From Ceratotherium simum simum (Eukaryota > Chordata > Mammalia > Perissodactyla > Rhinocerotidae): DNA of 64,000 nucleotides. Each line of letters begins with the position of its first letter. Within the stretch, counting starts at the first letter, position 1. The position numbers and the translations under genes are program-made. Of the stretch, positions 60,301 through 64,000 are shown piece by piece. The stretch covers positions 11,365,594 to 11,429,593 of the forward strand of contig NW_004454170.1 of assembly GCF_000283155.1 (NCBI RefSeq), read 5' to 3'. Below the pieces are notes generated by a model. That model was given only the letters and a program-made list of their open reading frames with translations, ran no database searches and was not told the DNA's origin.

Positions 60301-61569
60301 AAAAGACAAGACAATCACCTACCTAATTCTAAACATGAGCTACTATAATCCCTCTTAAAAGCATATTTCTTTTGAGTTTTTTGAGGGGGAGGGTGTCCAT
60401 CACAATATTTTTTTATATTGAGTTTTATGCTAGTTAAAATCTCTAACTCTTTTTCACATATGCTTTGGCTAAGCCATATGTATTTGTCATATAGTAAGAG
60501 CTTGATAAATGTTAGCTATTATTATTAGCAATTATCCTTTTTTGTGAGAGTAAATTTGATAAATAGGTTCTCCACAAGTTTATCTAAACCCTTGAATTAA
60601 ACTTTAAAAAATAAATCAGAGCATGGTTGAAGGTAGAGTCCACAGTATACTTCTAGAACCCTCTCTCCTGACTGATGTCAATCCTGTACTTACACCGATT
60701 TGGGCACGGACATTCACTAGTTACTAATCTACTCTTATTATCTTTGGGAAACTAATCTTTCCCTCAGTTCTGCATATGATGAGGTCCCAGAGAATGCAAA
60801 CATCACTCTCCGTTTTGCCTTCCTCTACCTCTACAGAGCCTCCCAGTCCAGTAGAACTGCCCCCTCATCTCTTCCCCCCTCCACCTCCACCTTGCCCTCC
60901 AAGTACAATTCTTCTGGATGTCCCCAGCAGAGTCTCAGATTTGCTAATGTATATGTCTTTTCAGTCACTGTATGCCATCCACCAAACATCATTGCCAATT
61001 CTGCTGGGTACTATTGCTTTTGGTGAGCACAGCTCCCATCACCACTGGGTGTAACACCAGCTGCTTCTTCCAGAAACCACTGCCATCTTCCATGTGGCAT
61101 AAAGCACTGTTCTTGCTTTTCCCAACTCTTGTCCACATGAATGCTACACTGCAGTCCTCAATTTGCCAAAATGGGCTGTGGTTTGTGGCAGAACAACTTT
61201 CTCGTGCTTTTGAGCTACACACTGCTGAAAGGAGCAAGTGCAGTGCTGCTTGGGCCCCTGATATCTTAATAAATGTTGGTGTGATTTTTTAAATTTTATT
61301 TTATATGTATAATCTCTCTTGCCAGGGCTCAGACCTGAGCTCCTGTAGCTGGACCAGGAAGCGAGTCAGATTTGCTCTTCCCCTCCCTTTGTTTTCCTGT
61401 CAAATTCATACCTGGTTCCTTCTTCCCTTTGGATGAATTCTCTCTCAGAGACTACCTTAGTTTGTTTCTAGCACTTGTCAGACAGAACAAGCTTGAACCT
61501 CAAACTTATCCTCAACCTGTGATCCCTATTAGGCACACACACACATGCAACTACCATCTATAGATTCCT
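60301..61569. other. Intergenic, largely unassigned
   Basis: A MIR-type 3' end at 60475-60540 ('tatagtaagagcttgataaatgttagc') is the only repeat recognised. Confidence 0.5.
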
Positions 61570-61780
61570 TTCTGTGTCACCATGAAAAACTCTACCTATA
61601 TTATCTTGTTTCAATCCTCACAACAATCCCTTTATAGAGGCAAATATTACAATCCCTATTTTACAGATGAGGACACTAAAATTCTAAGAGTTTATATAAT
61701 TTTCTCAAGATTCATAATAAGATATTGACAGAACTGTGATTCAATCTGTGCTTTTAACTGCCATGTTATGGTCCCTCTCT
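61570..61780 (-). mobile_element. MIR SINE, antisense
   Basis: 'atcctcacaacaatccctttatagagg', 'ccctattttacagatgaggacact' and 'tttaactgccatgttatgg' are MIR in reverse. Confidence 0.75.
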
Positions 61781-61899
61781 CCATCCAGGCCTTCCTTCTC
61801 CATCTTATGCCAAAGTTCAAGCAAGGAGGCACCTTATCCAATACCTCAGTTGCCATACCTGCATCCCTTAATCTAAATTCCCTGCCAAAGACAGACATG

Positions 61900-62170
61900 G
61901 GATTATCCCAGTATGACTTGCTCTTTGTGAATGCATGCTGACTCTTGGTGAACATGACTTTTATTTGTAGGAACTTCCCAAAGATAATCTGTTATAGTGC
62001 AATGTTGTCAAACTCACCGGTCTACAGTTCCCTAATCCATAGGTTTTTTTTTTCAATTTAGGATAAAACTTGCTCAAATGTCATATCTGGTACTTTTCAT
62101 TCCCTCCAGTTCCTCAAAGATCCCACACAGTGCTACAGTGATCAAATTTACAAGTCCTTTCACAACCTGG
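61900..62170 (-). mobile_element. L3/CR1 LINE ORF2 piece, antisense
   Basis: On the minus strand, near 62010-62035, the frame reads RPVSLT, a conserved motif of CR1/L3 reverse transcriptases. Neighbouring text 'tgcatgctgactcttggtg' fits the same element. Confidence 0.45.
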
Positions 62171-62711
62171 AATCTAATTTTTCTTGGTAATAAATTCTTT
62201 CTCTACTTATACACCTAAAGAGACTCTGTACTTCCCACTTTCAAGTTACCAAAGTCAAATACTTGTTGGTTACCTATGCTACATGTAATGCCGAGTGAAG
62301 GAGGTATAGGAACCAGACACTACAATCCTTGATCTCAAGGAGCCCACAGTCTAGTGCAAGAAAAAAACGTATAAAAATGTAGCAGTAATTGGTGTAATCA
62401 AAGTAGGAATAAAATCGATGGGCACAGAAGAGGGCCCCAAGAAGACTCAAGGGTTAATTCTAGCCTGAGAAGTTAGGGGAAGTTAATTATGGCTAAAGTC
62501 TACTATGCTGAGTCCAGAAGGATGACTAGAAATTTTCAGGTAAAAATTTAAATGGAGAAAAGACAGAAGAAAGAGCAGTTACTGAAGTTGTTAGTGTAAA
62601 TCCTTTTCCTCAGATACCATAGTCATTCTTCTACTCAAGACCTCCCACGGATTCTCTCCTATTGTTCAATTTATTCCAACCTACTCAGCCCAACCTTCAA
62701 GACCTCCACTA

Positions 62712-63680
62712 GTTTCATTCATTGATTCATTCGACAAATATTTATTGAGTGCCCAATATGAGCCAGGCACTGTTCTAGGCACTAAAAATATAGTAGGAAA
62801 CAAAACAGAAAGCCTGAACCTCAAACATACTCCCAACCTGTGCCTCCATGGGACTCATTAACAAATAAGTAAAATATGTAGAAAATTAGATATGTGCTGT
62901 GGAGAAGGGAAGATGGGTCAAGAAATGCTTGGCAGGGGTGGAGGGGTGATCAAGGCAGCCCTCTCTGAGATGACACTTAAACAAAGACCTGAAGGAGATA
63001 AAGGTATCTGGAGGAAGAGCACTCAAGGCCAAGGAAGCAATGAGAGCAAAGAGTCTGTGGCTAGAGTGCTGGGATGCATCTGAAGAAAAGTTGGAGGCCA
63101 GCTGGATTGGAACCAAGTAGGTGAGAGGGAAAAGGCTGGGAAATGAGGTTAGAGGAGTGAGGCATTGTAAGGACTTGGGTTTTATGCTGAGCAAGATGGG
63201 AGCTATTACAGGGTTTTGAGCAGAGATCAATATGATCTGTTTTCACGGGATCATTCTGGCTGCAGAGCTATAAAAAGACTGAGAAAGAGGTAAGGGCAGA
63301 AAGAGGAAGAACAGACCACAGGCTACTGGACTATCCAGGTGACAGATGATGGAGTTCGGCTCAAGGTATTGGTAGGATGGTGGTGTAAAATAATGTATCT
63401 TGGATATAATTTGAAGGTAGAGCTGGAAATATTTGTTTGTGAATTCAATACGGAACATGAGAGGAGAGAGAGAGAGAAAGTCATAGGAGACTCCAAGGAT
63501 TTTGGCCTAAGCAATAAGCTTGGAGTTATCATTTACTAAGATGGGGAAGACTGTTGGAGAAATAGCTTTGGAGGGAAGGTCTTGTTAAGCCTGAGAAGCC
63601 TATTAGATATCCAAGTGGAGATATCAAGTTGGCAGTTCCAGGGAGAGATCTGGGCTAGAGATATAAATGTGACAGTGTAA
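62712..63680 (-). mobile_element. L2 LINE, about 1 kb, antisense
   Basis: It starts with the L2 3' end in reverse ('tcattcgacaaatatttattgagtgccc'). It continues through 'gagatgacacttaaacaaagacctgaagg' and 'gttttgagcagagatcaatatgatctg' to ORF2, where the minus strand has the region coding NLGVILDSS-like and LNMSKTELLIF-like residues in decayed form. It is the longest L2 in the window. Confidence 0.7.
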
Positions 63681-63682
63681 TA

Positions 63683-64000
63683 GTTGGCTTGGGCTGCCAT
63701 AACAAAATACCAGAGACTAGGTGGCTAAAACAACATAAATTTATTTTCCTACAGTTCTGGAGTTTAGAAGTACAAGATCAAGGTGTCAGCAGGTTTAGTT
63801 TTTCCTGAGGCCTCTTTCCTTGCCTTCTCACTGTGTCCTCACATGGTTGTTTCTCTATGCATGCGCACCCCTGATGTCTCTTTGTGTGTCAAAATTTCCT
63901 CTTCTTATAAGAACACTAGTCACAACGGATTAGGACCCACACTGCTGGCCTCTTTAAACCTTAATTACCTCTTTAAAGGCCCTATCTTTAAATATAGTCA
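63683..64000 (-). mobile_element. MaLR-type LTR, antisense, cut by the window edge
   Basis: 'gggctgccataacaaaataccagagactagg', 'tcctacagttctggag' , 'cactgtgtcctcacatgg' and 'taattacctctttaaaggccctatc' are a common LTR in reverse. Confidence 0.7.

Overview
This is vertebrate, specifically placental-mammal, nuclear DNA. MIR, L2, L3/CR1, L1M and ERVL/MaLR-type LTR relics fill much of it. At least six tRNA-derived SINEs of the equine repetitive element (ERE) type point to a perissodactyl (horse, rhinoceros or tapir; a horse-like genome is the simplest guess). No bacterial, plasmid or phage organisation is present, and almost every ATG-to-stop ORF in the window is a chance ORF or a transposon remnant.

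Only one protein-coding gene is supported: the 3' end of PROX1, on the + strand. Bases 1-12791 are read as the tail of its last intron. Bases 12792-12977 are the terminal coding exon, giving 61 residues that end ...LQELLHE and form the C-terminal part of the Prospero domain. Bases 12978 to about 18365 are one long, mostly repeat-free 3'UTR. It carries a proximal (17811) and a distal (18343) AATAAA, a cluster of Pumilio-type motifs just upstream of the proximal signal, four miR-181 seed matches including an 8-mer close to the distal signal, and a 15-bp hairpin at 15018-15057.

From about 18.4 kb to 64 kb the window is intergenic, which fits the gene desert that follows PROX1 in other mammals. 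It is a mosaic of old repeats (L2, MIR, L1M, LTRs, two CR1/L3 relics) with younger EREs, several of which still have target-site duplications. The clearest mobile-element structure is a 5'-inverted (twin-primed) L1 at 47420-49229 with a 16-bp target duplication and a later ERE inserted in its inverted limb. A CpG-enriched, promoter-like patch at about 51.2-52.35 kb is the best candidate for an unannotated regulatory element or lncRNA start. A G/C-run tract at 46603-46662 could form a quadruplex.

I found no CRISPR array, operon, rRNA, functional tRNA gene or novel protein system. The items most worth checking are the 3'UTR hairpin and motif clusters of PROX1, the palindrome and 11-bp phased repeat near 11.45-11.56 kb in its last intron, and the CpG patch. 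Repeat boundaries are by eye and are approximate unless a target-site duplication is given.
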